Shown: positions 42,775 through 53,318, counted from the first letter of the stretch. The stretch is 64,000 bases of DNA from Meghimatium bilineatum (GCA_034231615.1 CM067310.1:5222510-5286509), one strand, 5' to 3'. Numbers and translations are program-made. Notes: generated from the letters alone by a model not told the origin.

Positions 42775-44738
42775 ATCTATACAGGTACGTTACTACCTGT
42801 CTGTGACATAACACTTGATCTGTACAGGTACATTACTTGATCTGTACAGGTACATTACTACCTGTCTGTGACACAACACTTGATCTATACAGGTAAGTAA
42901 CTGCCTATCTGAGACACTACACTTGACTTATACAGGTAAGTTACTACCTGTCTGAGACACTACACTTGATCTATACCGGTACATTACTACCTGTCTGTGA
43001 CACAACACTTGATCTGTAAAGGTACGTTACTACCTGTCTGTGATACAACACTTGATCTATGCAGGTACGTTACTACCTGTCTGAGACACTAACTTGATTT
43101 ATTCAGGTAAGTTACTACCAGTCTGAGACACTACACTTAATCTATACAGGTACGTTAATACCTGTCTGTGACACAACACTTGATCTGTACAGGTACATTA
43201 CTTGATCTGTACAGGTACATTACTACCTGTCTGTGACACAACACTTGATCTGTAAAAGTACGTTACTACATGTCTGTGATACACTTGATCTATGCAGGTA
43301 CGTTACTACCTGTCTGTGACACAACACTTGATCTATACAGGTAAGTTACTACCTGTCTGAGACACAACACTTGATCTATACATGTAAGTTACTACCTGTC
43401 TGAGACACTACACTTGATTTATACAGGTAAGTTACTACCTGTCTGAGATACTACACTTGATCTATACAGGTAAGTTACTACCTGTCTGAGACACAACACT
43501 TGATCTATACAGGTAAGTTACTACCTGTCTGAGACACAACACTTGATCTATACATGTAAGTTACTACCTGTCTGAGACACAACACTTGATCTATACAGGT
43601 AAGTTACTACCTGTCTGAGACACAACACTTGATCTATACATGTAAGTTACTACCTGTCTGAGACACAACACTTGATCTATACAGGTAAGTTACTACCTGT
43701 CTGAGACACAACACTTGATCTATACATGTAAGTTACTACCTGTCTGAGACACTACACTTGATCTATACAGGTAAGTTACTACCTGTCTGAGACACAACAC
43801 TTGATCTATACATGTAAGTTACTACCTGTCTGAGACACTACACTTGATTTATACAGGTAAGTTACTACCTGTCTGAGACACAACACTTGATCTATACATG
43901 TAAGTTACTACCTGTCTGAGACACAACACTTGATCTATACATGTAAGTTACTACCTGTCTGAGACACAACACTTGATCTATACATGTAAGTTACTACCTG
44001 TCTGAGACACAACACTTGATCTATACAGGTAAGTTACTACCTGTCTGAGACACAACACTTGATCTATACATGTAAGTTACTACCTGTCTGAGACACAACA
44101 CTTGATCTATACAGGTAAGTTACTACCTGTCTGAGACACAACACTTGATCTATACATGTAAGTTACTACCTGTCTGAGACACTACACTTGATTTATACAG
44201 GTAAGTTACTACCTGTCTGAGATACTACACTTGATCTATACAGGTAAGTTACTACCTGTCTGAGACACAACACTTGATCTATACATGTAAGTTACTACCT
44301 GTCTGAGACACAACACTTGATCTATACAGGTAAGTTACTACCTGTCTGAGACACAACACTTGATCTATACAGGTAAGTTACTACCTGTCTGAGACACAAC
44401 ACTTGATCTATACATGTAAGTTACTACCTGTCTGAGACACAACACTTGATCTATACATGTAAGTTACTACCTGTCTGAGACACAACACTTGATCTATGCA
44501 GGTAAGTTACTACCTGTCTGAGACACAACACTTGATCTATACAGGTAAGTTACTACCTGTCTGAGACACAACACTTGATCTATACAGGTAAGTTACTACC
44601 TGTCTGAGACACAACACTTGATCTATACATGTAAGTTACTACCTGTCTGAGACACAACACTTGATCTATACATGTAAGTTACTACCTGTCTGAGACACAA
44701 CACTTGATCTATACATGTAAGTTACTACCTGTCTGAGA
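42775..44738. repeat. 43-bp minisatellite, about 45 copies
   Basis: The unit is ACACTTGATCTATACAGGTA, AGTTACTACCTGTCTGAGAC plus ACA. CAGGTA and TACCTG can pair around AGTTAC, so each unit holds a small hairpin. About 20 units carry CAGGTAAGT, the consensus 5' splice site, and others carry CATGTAAGT. The left edge (42775-43300) is irregular and diverged. Confidence 0.96.
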
Positions 44739-44814
44739 AAGAAGGTTTTACAAAATAGGTGTACATACCTATGAAGTGTGCAACACAAAATAGTAAACAT
44801 GCTCCTTATAACAA

Positions 44815-45200
44815 ATTATAGCAATTTCATAGCAAGTTCATAGCAATTTCATAGCAAGTTCATAGCAATTTTATAGCAACCAGCTCACTATGTCTACATG
44901 GTGCAGGTGACTGGTTAAATGTTTATAGCAACCAGTTCAGTAAATGTGTAAGGTTCAAGGGGACTGATTACATATTTATTATAATCAGCTATAAGGAACA
45001 AATGAATGGTTAAATGTTTACAGTAACCATCTCAGTAAGTTTATAAAATACAGGTTTCTGGTGAAATATTTATAACATTCAGCTCAGTAAGTCTGTAATG
45101 TTCAAGGTGACTGGTTAAATGTTTATAGCAACCAGTTCAGTAATTCTATAAGGTGACTATAAGCAAAGCAGGTGACTGGTTGAATGTGTATGTTTAGTAA
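44815..45200. repeat. Degenerate 64-bp repeat after a 13-bp repeat
   Basis: 44820-44880 alternates TTTCATAGCAAG and TTCATAGCAA. From 44878, about five units share GACTGGTTAAATGTTTATAG, CAACCAGTTCAGTAA and AAGGTTCAAGG. Confidence 0.8.
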
Positions 45201-45279
45201 TGATGTCCGTCGGTCGTGATCGATGATGACCAAAAACTCAACCATAATAATAATAACAATAAATAATAAAATAATAAAG

Positions 45280-45795
45280 TTAATAGTGCGTTTTTAAATG
45301 ACTAGCAAGTCCAATGCGCGCACAAAATGTTCTTTTACAGAATTGACAACAATAGAAGGTATCTGTGTGAGGTTGAGATATTTTTTCTTTTCTACGTGTC
45401 CGCTTCTGTCTTGCAGTTTCTTGTCTGAATTCTTCCGCCGCTAGTGCTCCCGTTCTAATGCTGTAACGCCAAGCCGTTCTATCCTGAGCGAGGCTCTCCC
45501 AAGCGCCTACGTCAATGTTAAGATGTTTCAAGGATGACTTGAGCGTGTCTTTGAAGCGCTTTTTCTGTCCACCAGCTTTTCGAAATCCTGCCTTGAGTTC
45601 TCCATAATATATTTGTTTTGGCAAACGCGAGTTCTCCATACGCACAAGATGGCCTGCCCAGAGTGCTTGCGCCTTCATAAGTATTGTGTGGATGCTTATT
45701 GAGGTTGATTTTTCCAAGACCGCGTAGTCTGGTACTTTGTCCCACCAATGGATGTTTATGATTGGGTTGAGAAATGACTATCGCTGAAGTTGGTT
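45280..45795 (-). pseudogene. LINE (group e) ORF2 tail with C2H2 finger
   Basis: The minus strand reads NIHWWDKVPDYAVLEKS, AQALWAGHLVRMENSRLPKQ, YYGELKAGFRKAGGQKKRFK, DVGAWESLAQDRTAWR and ends with CQFCKRTFCARIGLASHLKT plus HY. C-x2-C-x12-H-x3-H is an intact C2H2 finger, which in this LINE group closes the protein. The frame is open from about 45795 to the stop. It is 5'-truncated. Confidence 0.8.
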
Positions 45796-45841
45796 TATAG
45801 TGTGGAAGAGTTGCGCTAATCGTCAACCACACTCTCTCCTG

Positions 45842-45925
45842 TTTAGTATGAATGAAGTATGAAGTATGAAGTATGAAGTATGAAGTATGAAATATGAAGT
45901 ATGAAATATGAAGTAGAATGAATGA
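45842..45925. repeat. AGTATGA heptamer tract
   Basis: AGTATGA is repeated about eight times with AATATGA variants, then GAATGAATGAACTTC. Confidence 0.88.
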
Positions 45926-45974
45926 ACTTCATGCATGAAGTTCAGAGATGATATATATGGACATATTATTAAAG

Positions 45975-46155
45975 TTTAGTATTCAAGTTTAGGATTATAG
46001 TTCAGGGTAAAAGTTTAGGATTATAGTTCATGGTAAAAGTTTAGGATTATAGTTCAGGGTAAAAGTTTAGGATTATAGTTCAGGGTAAAAGTTTAGGATT
46101 ATAGTTCAGGGTAAAAGTTTAGGATTATAGTTCAGGGTAAAAGTTTAGGATTAAA
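45975..46155. repeat. 26-bp minisatellite, 7 copies
   Basis: The unit is AGTTTAGGATTATAGTTCAG plus GGTAAA, nearly perfect. Confidence 0.95.
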
Positions 46156-46189
46156 GATTGGAACAGAGTAATGAAGTTTTGCTAATCAC

Positions 46190-46575
46190 TGTAAACACAC
46201 ATAATAACACATATAAATCGAAGTTTCGACCACAAAACCTTTATGAAGACTACATACACAACAAACAATGACGAGCAAGGACAGCTTATTGAGGTTGTAA
46301 TCCAAGAGCTAATTATGGAGATCAATAAACTAGCCATATCTACCCTATTTTGGAATCATCTCTACATTTAGCTCTACCATTACATTCTTATTCGTCATAA
46401 TTTTATTGTTGTGTATGTAGTATTGATGAAGACCTTTTGGTCGAAGAGTTTATTTGTATATTTGTTTGTATGCGTGTGTATGTTATTATGCGTGTTTCCA
46501 GTAATTAGAAAAACCAAATAACTCTGTTTTCCAAGCTTTACCTGCTGGATTTAAGTTTTGCTGCAGTCAGCAGAT
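46190..46575. mobile_element. Inverted pair of hammerhead-like units, Penelope-type (proposed)
   Basis: The left arm (46190-46275), read on the minus strand, gives GTTGTGTATGTAGTCTTCAT, GTGGTCGAAACTTCG and GTGTTATTATGTGTGTTT. The right arm (46392-46500) on plus gives GTTGTGTATGTAGTATTGAT, GAAGACCTTTTGGTCGAAGA and ATGTTATTATGCGTGTTT. In the right arm GACC-TTTT-GGTC (46431-46442) is a perfect stem II between TTGATGA and GAAG. 46550-46575 (TTTACCTGCTGGATTTAAGT) is shared with 14905. Terminal repeats with hammerhead motifs are known in Penelope-like elements. No RT or GIY-YIG domain is present. Confidence 0.5.
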
Positions 46576-46807
46576 ATTAAAGGTAGGTCACATAGCAGCA
46601 AACTGACATCGGGGATAATGATAAGTCTTCATGATTTAAACACAGACACTATTAGGTGATGTGACCAGTTCTCTTCCTTGCTGTCTTGACATCCCTTAAA
46701 TCATTGATCGGGTATCCATTTACAGTTGTGTCCACTGGAGGAGAGATCGTATCAGGCGAAAAAATACCGATCTGGGTTTTTTTGTGTTCTGGATTTGTGT
46801 GTATCAG

Positions 46808-46886
46808 GACGAGGTTTCGAACCTGGCTCGCTGTAACCCTGCGACAGAGAACAACCTCACTACCAACTAGACTACCGCGCTCCTCG
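46808..46886 (-). repeat. tRNA-like SINE head
   Basis: The minus strand reads GAGCGCGGTAGTCTAGTTGG then TAGTGAGGTTG and CCAGGTTCGAAACCTCG. TAGTCTAGTTGG fits the A box and GGTTCGAAACC the B box (46811-46824). The anticodon arm is too long and the acceptor ends do not pair, so not a tRNA gene. Confidence 0.55.
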
Positions 46887-47094
46887 AGTACATATTATCA
46901 ATGTTTAATTTTAGCAGCGGTTTGTTTGCTCTTACTACAATAGACGAACAAGACGAAACCCTAGACTTTTAATCGAACATGTAATCAGATGGCAAAGGAA
47001 AAAGAGGAAGACATAGAGAGACATTTCACTTAACAACCATCATAGACGGTATGATTAAGTATCTCAAAAAAAATGTAAGAATTACACAGTAGCA

Positions 47095-47735
47095 CCATCA
47101 TCATCATCAAGTCCCGTCTCCGCAACACAGGTTGGCTGCAACGTATCTCAACATCTCCGTCTCTTGTCTTGATGGTGCACTCTGCTAGACTGTAATCTGT
47201 AAATCGTGAGATGTTACTCTCCCACTTGTATCTCTGCCTACCTCTTGCTCGCTTCCCTTTGACTTTACCCTCAAGTAAGGTCTTCAATAGGGTGTCATGT
47301 CTTTTAATGAGTCCAAAGTATTTTATTTGCCTGATTTTTATTTCTCTTAGTAGTTCTTTCTTCATATTAAGTGTCTTTAGCACCTCTTTATTTGTTTTCT
47401 TCTCTTTCCATGATGTTCTCCCTATTCTTCTATATACCCACGTCTCAAAGGCAACAATTTTGTCTTCTAATTGTTTATTTAGTGTCCATGTTCCTGAGCC
47501 ATACATTAATATGGAATAGATGTAGCATTTTATAATTCTCATTTTTAACTTGTTTGTAATTTGTTTAGATATTAATAATTTCCTCATGTCATTGAAGGTA
47601 CTTTTAGCCATTCCTATTCTCCTTTTAACTTCTGTTTCACATCTGCCATCATTTGTGACTATGTGACTATTTGTGACTATGTGACTATTTGTGACTATGT
47701 GTCCAAGTATCATCACATCGCTCAAACTAGATGTG
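47095..47735 (-). pseudogene. LINE (group c) tail with in-frame repeat
   Basis: The minus strand reads ILG, then HIVTNS twice, HIVTNDGRCETEVKRRIG, CYIYSILMYGSGTWTLNK, WVYRRIGRTSWKEKKT, KYFGLIKRHDTLLKTLLEGK and RARGRQRYKWESNISR. A one-base deletion near 47155 shifts the end out of frame before TGA and the GATGATGATGATG tail. Related tails have one copy of the N-terminal LG-x-ITSDGRC segment. Here an 18-bp unit (GTGACTATTTGTGACTAT, 47657-47700) has multiplied. Confidence 0.78.
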
Positions 47736-47737
47736 GT

Positions 47738-47797
47738 CAAACTCTGGTTTCTGCCCTATACACCGCATTCAACACTGAAGGAACATAGATAGATATC
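47738..47797 (+). repeat. LINE (group b) extreme 3' end
   Basis: TLVSALYTAFNTEGT and TAG, then ATAGATAGATA, corresponds to MVSALYAAYGPGGT and its 3' repeat at 10470-10540. It is a very short truncated insertion next to the group c tail. Confidence 0.5.
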
Positions 47798-47825
47798 TCT
47801 GAGCGTGGTGACCAGCGGGTTGGTA

Positions 47826-47985
47826 CAGGAACGAGTTTAATTGTTCGGCTGACTTGCTCTACTAGCGATATGGTTACAGAACTAGTTCTCTCGTACTGCT
47901 GGCCTACTCTACCAGCGATATGTTTACAGAACTAGTTCTCTCGTACTGCTGGCTTACTCCACTAGCGATATGGTTACAGAAATCC
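47826..47985. repeat. 50-bp tandem repeat, 3 copies
   Basis: Units share ACTAGTTCTCTCGTACTGCT, GGCTTACTCCACTAGCGATA and TGGTTACAGA. Confidence 0.9.
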
Positions 47986-48029
47986 ACCGTTTAGTGCAAG
48001 TTGTAAAAACACTGAATGTATTAGGTAAC

Positions 48030-48143
48030 AACGCCGAAGTCAAATATGTCGGGTCGTTGTCCCAAATAAAATGAATATACAACGCATTTTCGTTGTCTGG
48101 GCTACAATATTGTGGAAGTCTTCAGGACCATTCTGCTTTAACG
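48030..48143 (+). repeat. Type B copy, diverged
   Basis: GCCGAAGTCAAATATGTCGG, TACAACGCATTTTCGTTGTC and GGACCATTCTGCTT keep B order with many changes. No tail. Confidence 0.5.
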
Positions 48144-49164
48144 CCTTATTTTTGTCACGCTACTAAAACAGCAAATAAAACAGACCTATGATGCCGATAA
48201 GCCACTAAAATCTCAATTACTATAATTACTTCTAAATACATTACGACAGTGTAGGCGAACCAGTATGGAGATAACGATTGAAAAGAGATCTGGTTGGAGT
48301 GTAAGAAAGCAAGAAAAGTAGGCAAAAAAATGAAATGTGCAATTTGTCATAATGTTTAACAGATTTAAAGAACATATCAGGACTCTTTGCTAAATATTTG
48401 CACGTACAGATTTTTTAAACATTGACATCCATTTTAAAAAAGCACTATAAAAGCTGAATATTTGTAAAAAATCAATGCAATATCGAAATCAGCAAATATA
48501 TTAAATGTATTATCAAACACATTTCGGTCTTGTATAATACAATATGGCACACTGAAATCGCAACAGCCGTATCGACAACAAGATTTGTTCTGACGGGGAA
48601 AAAATCTATTGGCTCACCCTTTCTGCCACGTGTGTCACGTGACCGAGTGGCTATTAATATGTGAACACTGAACTGCTCATTTCCTTTTGCGTGATCTTAT
48701 ACAGGTTAATCACTGGCCACATCCAGTGATATTTCCCAGAATATTTTTGCCAGGTGATCCTAAACAGTCACTCATCTTGGCTGATTCTAGTTTTTCCGTG
48801 ATTTTAATTGGACGGTGAGACAAAATATACACAAGTGGCCAATGATCAGTTCCGTTATTATAGATCAGCTACGCAATGTGAAATCTGTGTGAATGATGAA
48901 TCTGAAGAAGGACTTGTGACAACAAAGAAGAATGTGAGCACTTGTGTGTTACTGGCGCCCAGAACGAGAACAACGAATATATATATAAATATTCGAATAT
49001 ATATATATATATATATATTTTTACACCCGTAGTCGTAACCTTCGATAACAGTCACCATGTTGTTCCGACAGTCCGACGTTGTGCATAAACTAGTTACGGG
49101 CACGGCGTGGGTGGGCGGAACAATAAAGAAACCTGTCGCAAGGGCCAGAGTTGTGCCCTGATGT
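48144..49164. other. Unassigned stretch with an AT microsatellite
   Basis: ATATATATAT tracts lie at 48977-49020. Short frames at 48808 and 48858 overlap on opposite strands. No domain recognised. Confidence 0.45.
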
Positions 49165-49189
49165 CGACGTCAATTTTAGTGGCATTGGA

Positions 49190-49300
49190 CTCGAAACACC
49201 ATGCAGTCGAATGCCTGCTGGAACAGAGGGCGGATTACTTGTGGGAATGCCCCAATTGCTGTGAGGCTAGTTTCTAATCAAGAATCAAGTATATTATTAC
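49190..49300 (+). pseudogene. LINE (group d) C-terminal end
   Basis: HHAVECLLEQRADYLWECPN, CCEASF and the stop, then AATCAAGAATCAAG. It matches the end of 39566-39935. Only about 26 codons remain. Confidence 0.65.
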
Positions 49301-49316
49301 AGAAAACAAGGATTTA

Positions 49317-49546
49317 CTAGTAGGCTTGGCAATACCACATAATTATCTTCGCTGTCATGAGGCCTATTGACACTCTAGTAGGCTTGGCAATACCACATAA
49401 TGATCTTCGCTGTCATGAGGCCTATTGACACTCTAGTAGGCTTGGCAATACCACATAATTATCTTCGCTGTCCTGAGGCCTATTGACACTCTAGTAGGCT
49501 TGGCAATACCACATAATTATCTTCGCTGTCCTGAGGCCTATTGACA
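49317..49546. repeat. 58-bp tandem repeat, 4 copies
   Basis: Units contain CTAGTAGGCTTGGCAATACC, ACATAATTATCTTCGCTGTC and GAGGCCTATTGACA. They differ at one or two positions. Confidence 0.95.
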
Positions 49547-49576
49547 AATACACTTCTACTGTACTGAGGAAATTGT

Positions 49577-49732
49577 CTTCTTCAGCTGCCATTCTCAAAC
49601 TCCCGCTGGATATCCCTTAAAGCAGTGTCAGGCTCCTACTAGATTACCAGCAGGATGTAGTCCAGTGAATGAAAATGCGCTGTTTTGTCATTTTGTTTGC
49701 GCCAATGGCCCGACACATACGTCTTCAGTGGA
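49577..49732 (-). mobile_element. Type B retroposon, near full length
   Basis: The minus strand reads CCACTGAAGACGTATGTGTC, GGGCCATTGGCGCAAAC, CTACATCCTGCTGGTAATCT and GGGAGTTTGAGAATGG. It matches 37722-37878. I could not define a TSD. Confidence 0.78.
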
Positions 49733-49798
49733 CTCCCATTTCGAGACTTTGGCAACACTCAGACGATTCTTGTTCATAATGTGTTCTAATAATGTAAT

Positions 49799-50070
49799 CT
49801 GCTCCGTTTGTTCTCAAACTCCTGCAGATTAGCAGGATGTAGTCCGGAGAACGGTATGCGTTGTGTCATGGTTTACAGCACAGGTGCGATATCTGCGCCT
49901 TTCGGTCCGACACATCCGACTTCAGCATGGCTTTAGGTCACTGACCCTATATGGGATGGGACAACCAACTCCATCCCATATCCTCCTTAGTCGCCTTTTA
50001 CGACATGCGTGGAAGGTAAACAGTGTTGCTTTTCTGTGCTCCCCTTTCGGGCCTCGCCAACACAAGGGCG
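49799..50070 (-). mobile_element. Type A retroposon, full length with perfect 11-bp TSD
   Basis: The minus strand reads from CGCCCTTGTGTTGGCGAGGC to GAGTTTGAGAACAAACGG. AATAATGTAAT is duplicated at 49788-49798 and 50071-50081. The GAAGAAG tail is reduced here. Confidence 0.88.
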
Positions 50071-50081
50071 AATAATGTAAT

Positions 50082-50544
50082 TAATGTCATTAGGATAACT
50101 TTTATCCTTGTGATCAAGTGTGTACATGATATAAGAGGCATTTGTGACGAGGTTTTAGTTAATGTTTACCATTTTGGGAATGTAAAAGTTCAGACAGTGC
50201 GTGAAGTATCTGAGAAGATGGCCAACAGATTGCTGTTGCACTTCCTGTTTTGAGGATGACGTATCGGGAATAAATAAATCCCAGTATGAAACGTCTTGTG
50301 ATCGCTGACGAAATAATGAAAATATTTCCTTCTGCGATGAATTGAAAGGTTCTCAGAATATTTATGTAACAGGGTACCGTAGACGTGTCATCAAACACTT
50401 TCAAGCAACGTACTGTTACATTGTTACATTGTTACTATGTTACATTGTTCGGACTAAAGGAAAGTAAATTTTAATTTGCGGAAGTGTGTCAATCAGTTTC
50501 CAAGATAGGTCTTTGACATGGTGTTATCTGTCTCATTCCTTCTG
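50082..50544. other. Unassigned stretch
   Basis: A few ACATTGTTAC repeats at 50416-50452. Two opposite-strand frames of about 80 codons without motifs. Confidence 0.45.
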
Positions 50545-50690
50545 AGGTTGAAGTCATGCGTAAATCGCATATGCCAAAAGCGCACATATCGCAGCTGAGC
50601 TAGAAACCATGACATAACGTATTTCGCTCCCTGGATATATCCTGCTAATCTGCAGGAGCTTGAGGACAAACGCAGAAGACGAAGCTAAAC
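50545..50690 (+). mobile_element. Type A retroposon, 3' half
   Basis: GGTTGAAGTCATGCGT, AAGCGCACATATCGCAGCTG, ACCATGACATAACG, ATCCTGCTAATCTGCAGGAG and AACGCAGAAGACGAAG lie in A order. Confidence 0.65.
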
Positions 50691-50734
50691 TGTGCACCAT
50701 AATCCAATACATTTCGTGATATTGTAGCAGTATC

Positions 50735-50832
50735 GCTGCGTTTCTCGGCCTGACACATCCGACTTGAGAAAGACATCTAGGTCACTTTGACCACACCAGA
50801 GAACCGTAGTCGCTTCTAACCTCTAACCTTAC
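50735..50832 (-). repeat. Type A fragment, diverged
   Basis: GGCCTGACACATCCGACTTG, TAGGTCACTTTGACC and CGTAGTCGCTTCTAAC keep A spacing on the minus strand. It faces the plus-strand fragment at 50545. Confidence 0.5.
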
Positions 50833-51159
50833 TCATGACGGCTATTACTTTGTTACTTCTCTTTGACTCTCTGTTGGCCACAGTATACGAACGTTATTTA
50901 TCTACAATAAGAATTATCTGGCAAATCAGCGTCACCGCGTACACTCCACTTTCCCCAATGTCTAAATACGTCTTCAATTGATCGCGCTAGGTGCACAAGT
51001 TTCAATTCTGCTTGCTCCCACAACACCCCTAGCACCTCAACAAATATAATAAATCATATTTTTAATAAACTATTTTCCATAGAAAATTGAACGAAGTTAG
51101 TGAAATTAGTTAGAAAGTTAGTTAGTTACATAGTTATTCAGTTTCGTGGTTAGTTAGTT
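50833..51159. other. Unassigned stretch
   Basis: Unique sequence that ends in loose TTAGTTAGTTA repeats before the 36-bp array. Confidence 0.45.
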
Positions 51160-51556
51160 AATTAGTTCACCCGGTGATTCGTTAGTTTCTCAGTTACTTA
51201 GTTGGGTATGTGATTCGTTAGTTTCTCAGTTACTTAGTTGGGTATGTGATTCGTTAGTTTCTCAGTTACTTAGTTGGGTATGTGATTCGTTAGTTTCTGA
51301 ATTAATTAGTTGGGTATGTGATTCGTTAGTTTCTCAGTTACTTAGTTGGGTATGTGAATTGTTAGTTTCTGAATTAATTAGTTGGGTATGTGATTCTTTA
51401 GTTTCTCAGTTACTTAGTTGGGTATGTGATTCGTTAGTTTCTGAATTAATTAGTTGGGTATGTGATTCGTTAGTTTCTGAATTAATTAGTTGGGTATGTG
51501 ATTCGTTATTTTCTGAATTAATTAGTTGGGTATGTGTTTCGTTATTTTCTGAATAA
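51160..51556. repeat. 36-bp minisatellite, 11 copies
   Basis: The unit is TGTGATTCGTTAGTTTCTGA then ATTAATTAGTTGGGTA, with CTCAGTTACTTAG as the alternative second half. The two half-types alternate irregularly. Confidence 0.94.
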
Positions 51557-51574
51557 TTGAGTCGTTTATCTTGT

Positions 51575-52987
51575 TGATTGGTTGTTAGGGTAGTTTGTTG
51601 TTTTGTTGGTTGGTTGTTAGGGTAGTTTGTTGTTTTGTTGGTTGGTTGTTAGGGTAGTTTGTTGTTTTGTTGGTTGGTTGTTAGAGTAGTTTGTTGTTTT
51701 GTTGGTTGGTTGTTAGGGTAGTTTGTTGTTTTGTTGGTTGGTTGTTAGAGTAGTTTGTTGTTTTGTTGGTTGGTTGTTAGGGTAGTTTGTTGTTTTGTTG
51801 GTTGGTTGTTAGAGTAGTTTGTTGTTTTGTTGGTTGGTTGTTAGGGTAGTTTGTTGTTTTGTTGGTTGGTTGTTAGGGTAGTTTGTTGTTTTGTTGGTTG
51901 GTTGTTAGGGTAGTTTGTTGTTTTGTTGGTTGGTTGTTAGGGTAGTTTGTTGTTTTGTTGGTTGGTTGTTAGGGTAGTTTGTTGTTTTGTTGGTTGGTTG
52001 TTAGGGTAGTTTGTTGTTTTGTTGGTTGGTTGTTAGGGTAGTTTGTTGTTTTGTTGGTTGGTTGTTTGGGTAGTTTGTTGTTTTGTTGGTTGGTTGTTAG
52101 GGTAGTTTGTTGTTTTGTTGGTTGGTTGTTAGGGTAGTTTGTTGTTTTGTTGGTTGGTTGTTAGGGTAGTTTGTTGTTTTGTTGGTTGGTTGTTAGGGTA
52201 GTTTGTTGTTTTGTTGGTTGGTTGTTAGGGTAGTTTGTTGTTTTGTTGGTTGGTTGTTTGGGTAGTTTGTTGTTTTGTTGGTTGGTTGTTAGGGCAGTTT
52301 GTTGTTTTGTTGGTTGGTTGTTAGGGTAGTTTGTTGTTTTGTTGGTTGGTTGTTAGGGTAGTTTGTTGTTTTGTTGGTTGGTTGTTAGGGTAGTTTGTTG
52401 TTTTGTTGGTTGGTTGTTAGGGTAGTTTGTTGTTTTGTTGGTTGGTTGTTAGGGTAGTTTGTTGTTTTGTTGGTTGGTTGTTTGGGTAGTTTGTTGTTTT
52501 GTTGGTTGGTTGTTAGGGCAGTTTGTTGTTTTGTTGGTTGGTTGTTAGGGTAGTTTGTTGTTTTGTTGGTTGGTTGTTAGGGTAGTTTGTTATTTTGTTG
52601 GTTGGTTGTTAGGGCAGTTTGTTGTTTTGTTGGTTGGTTGTTAGGGCAGTTTGTTGTTTTGTTGGTTGGTTGTTAGGGCAGTTTGTTGTTTTGTTGGTTG
52701 GTTGTTAGGGTAGTTTGTTGTTTTGTTGGTTGGTTGTTAGGGTAGTTTGTTGTTTTGTTGGTTGGTTGTTAGGGTAGTTTGTTGTTTTGTTGGTTGGTTG
52801 TTAGGGCAGTGTGTTGTTTTGTTGGTTGGTTGTTAGGGCAGTGTGTTGTTTTGTTGGTTGGTTGTTAGGGCAGTGTGTTGTTTTGTTGGTTGGTTGTTAG
52901 GGCAGTGTGTTGTTTTGTTGGTTGGTTGTTAGGGCAGTGTGTTGTTTTGTTGGTTGGTTGTTAGGGCAGTTTGTTGTTTTGTTGGTT
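51575..52987. repeat. 32-bp G/T-only minisatellite, 44 copies
   Basis: The unit is TTGTTGTTTTGTTGGTTGGT then TGTTAGGGTAGT. The plus strand is almost all G and T. C appears only in AGGGCAG variants, which cluster at 52290-52960. GTGTGTTGTTT variants occupy 52809-52945. GG and GGG runs could form two-layer quadruplexes. Confidence 0.97.
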
Positions 52988-53194
52988 GCTGTTTGATTAG
53001 TTAGTAGATTAGTAAGCTGACACATTCATTGGTTTGGTATTTCGTTGATTGATTTGTTGGTTGATTTGTTTGTTGATTTGTTGGTTGATTTGTTGTTTGA
53101 TTGTTGAGTTAGATTCTTCTTTTTTACTTACTTAAGTACTTAGTAAATAAGCTGTTTCTGTATTGGTCGTCCGTCGGACATGATCACTCGGGAT
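52988..53194. repeat. TTGATTTGTTGG flank of the G/T array
   Basis: TTGATTTGTTGGTTGATTTG repeats at 53043-53105 look like a diverged edge of the same G/T-rich DNA. The rest is unassigned. Confidence 0.6.
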
Positions 53195-53318
53195 GATGAT
53201 GAATATGATGATGATGATGAGGAGGAGGATGATGATGATGATGATGGTGATGATGATGGCTGATGATGGCTGATGATGGCTGATGATGACTGATGATGGC
53301 TAATGATGGCTGATGATG
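53195..53318. repeat. GAT triplet and 9-bp repeat
   Basis: GATGATGAT runs (53194-53250) followed by GATGGCTGAT units. On the minus strand it adds a histidine-rich end to a LINE-like frame. Confidence 0.88.

Noticed and set aside
42775..44738. CRISPR array
   Set aside because: Unit is contiguous with no variable spacers, and the surrounding DNA is animal nuclear sequence. The same applies to the other arrays.
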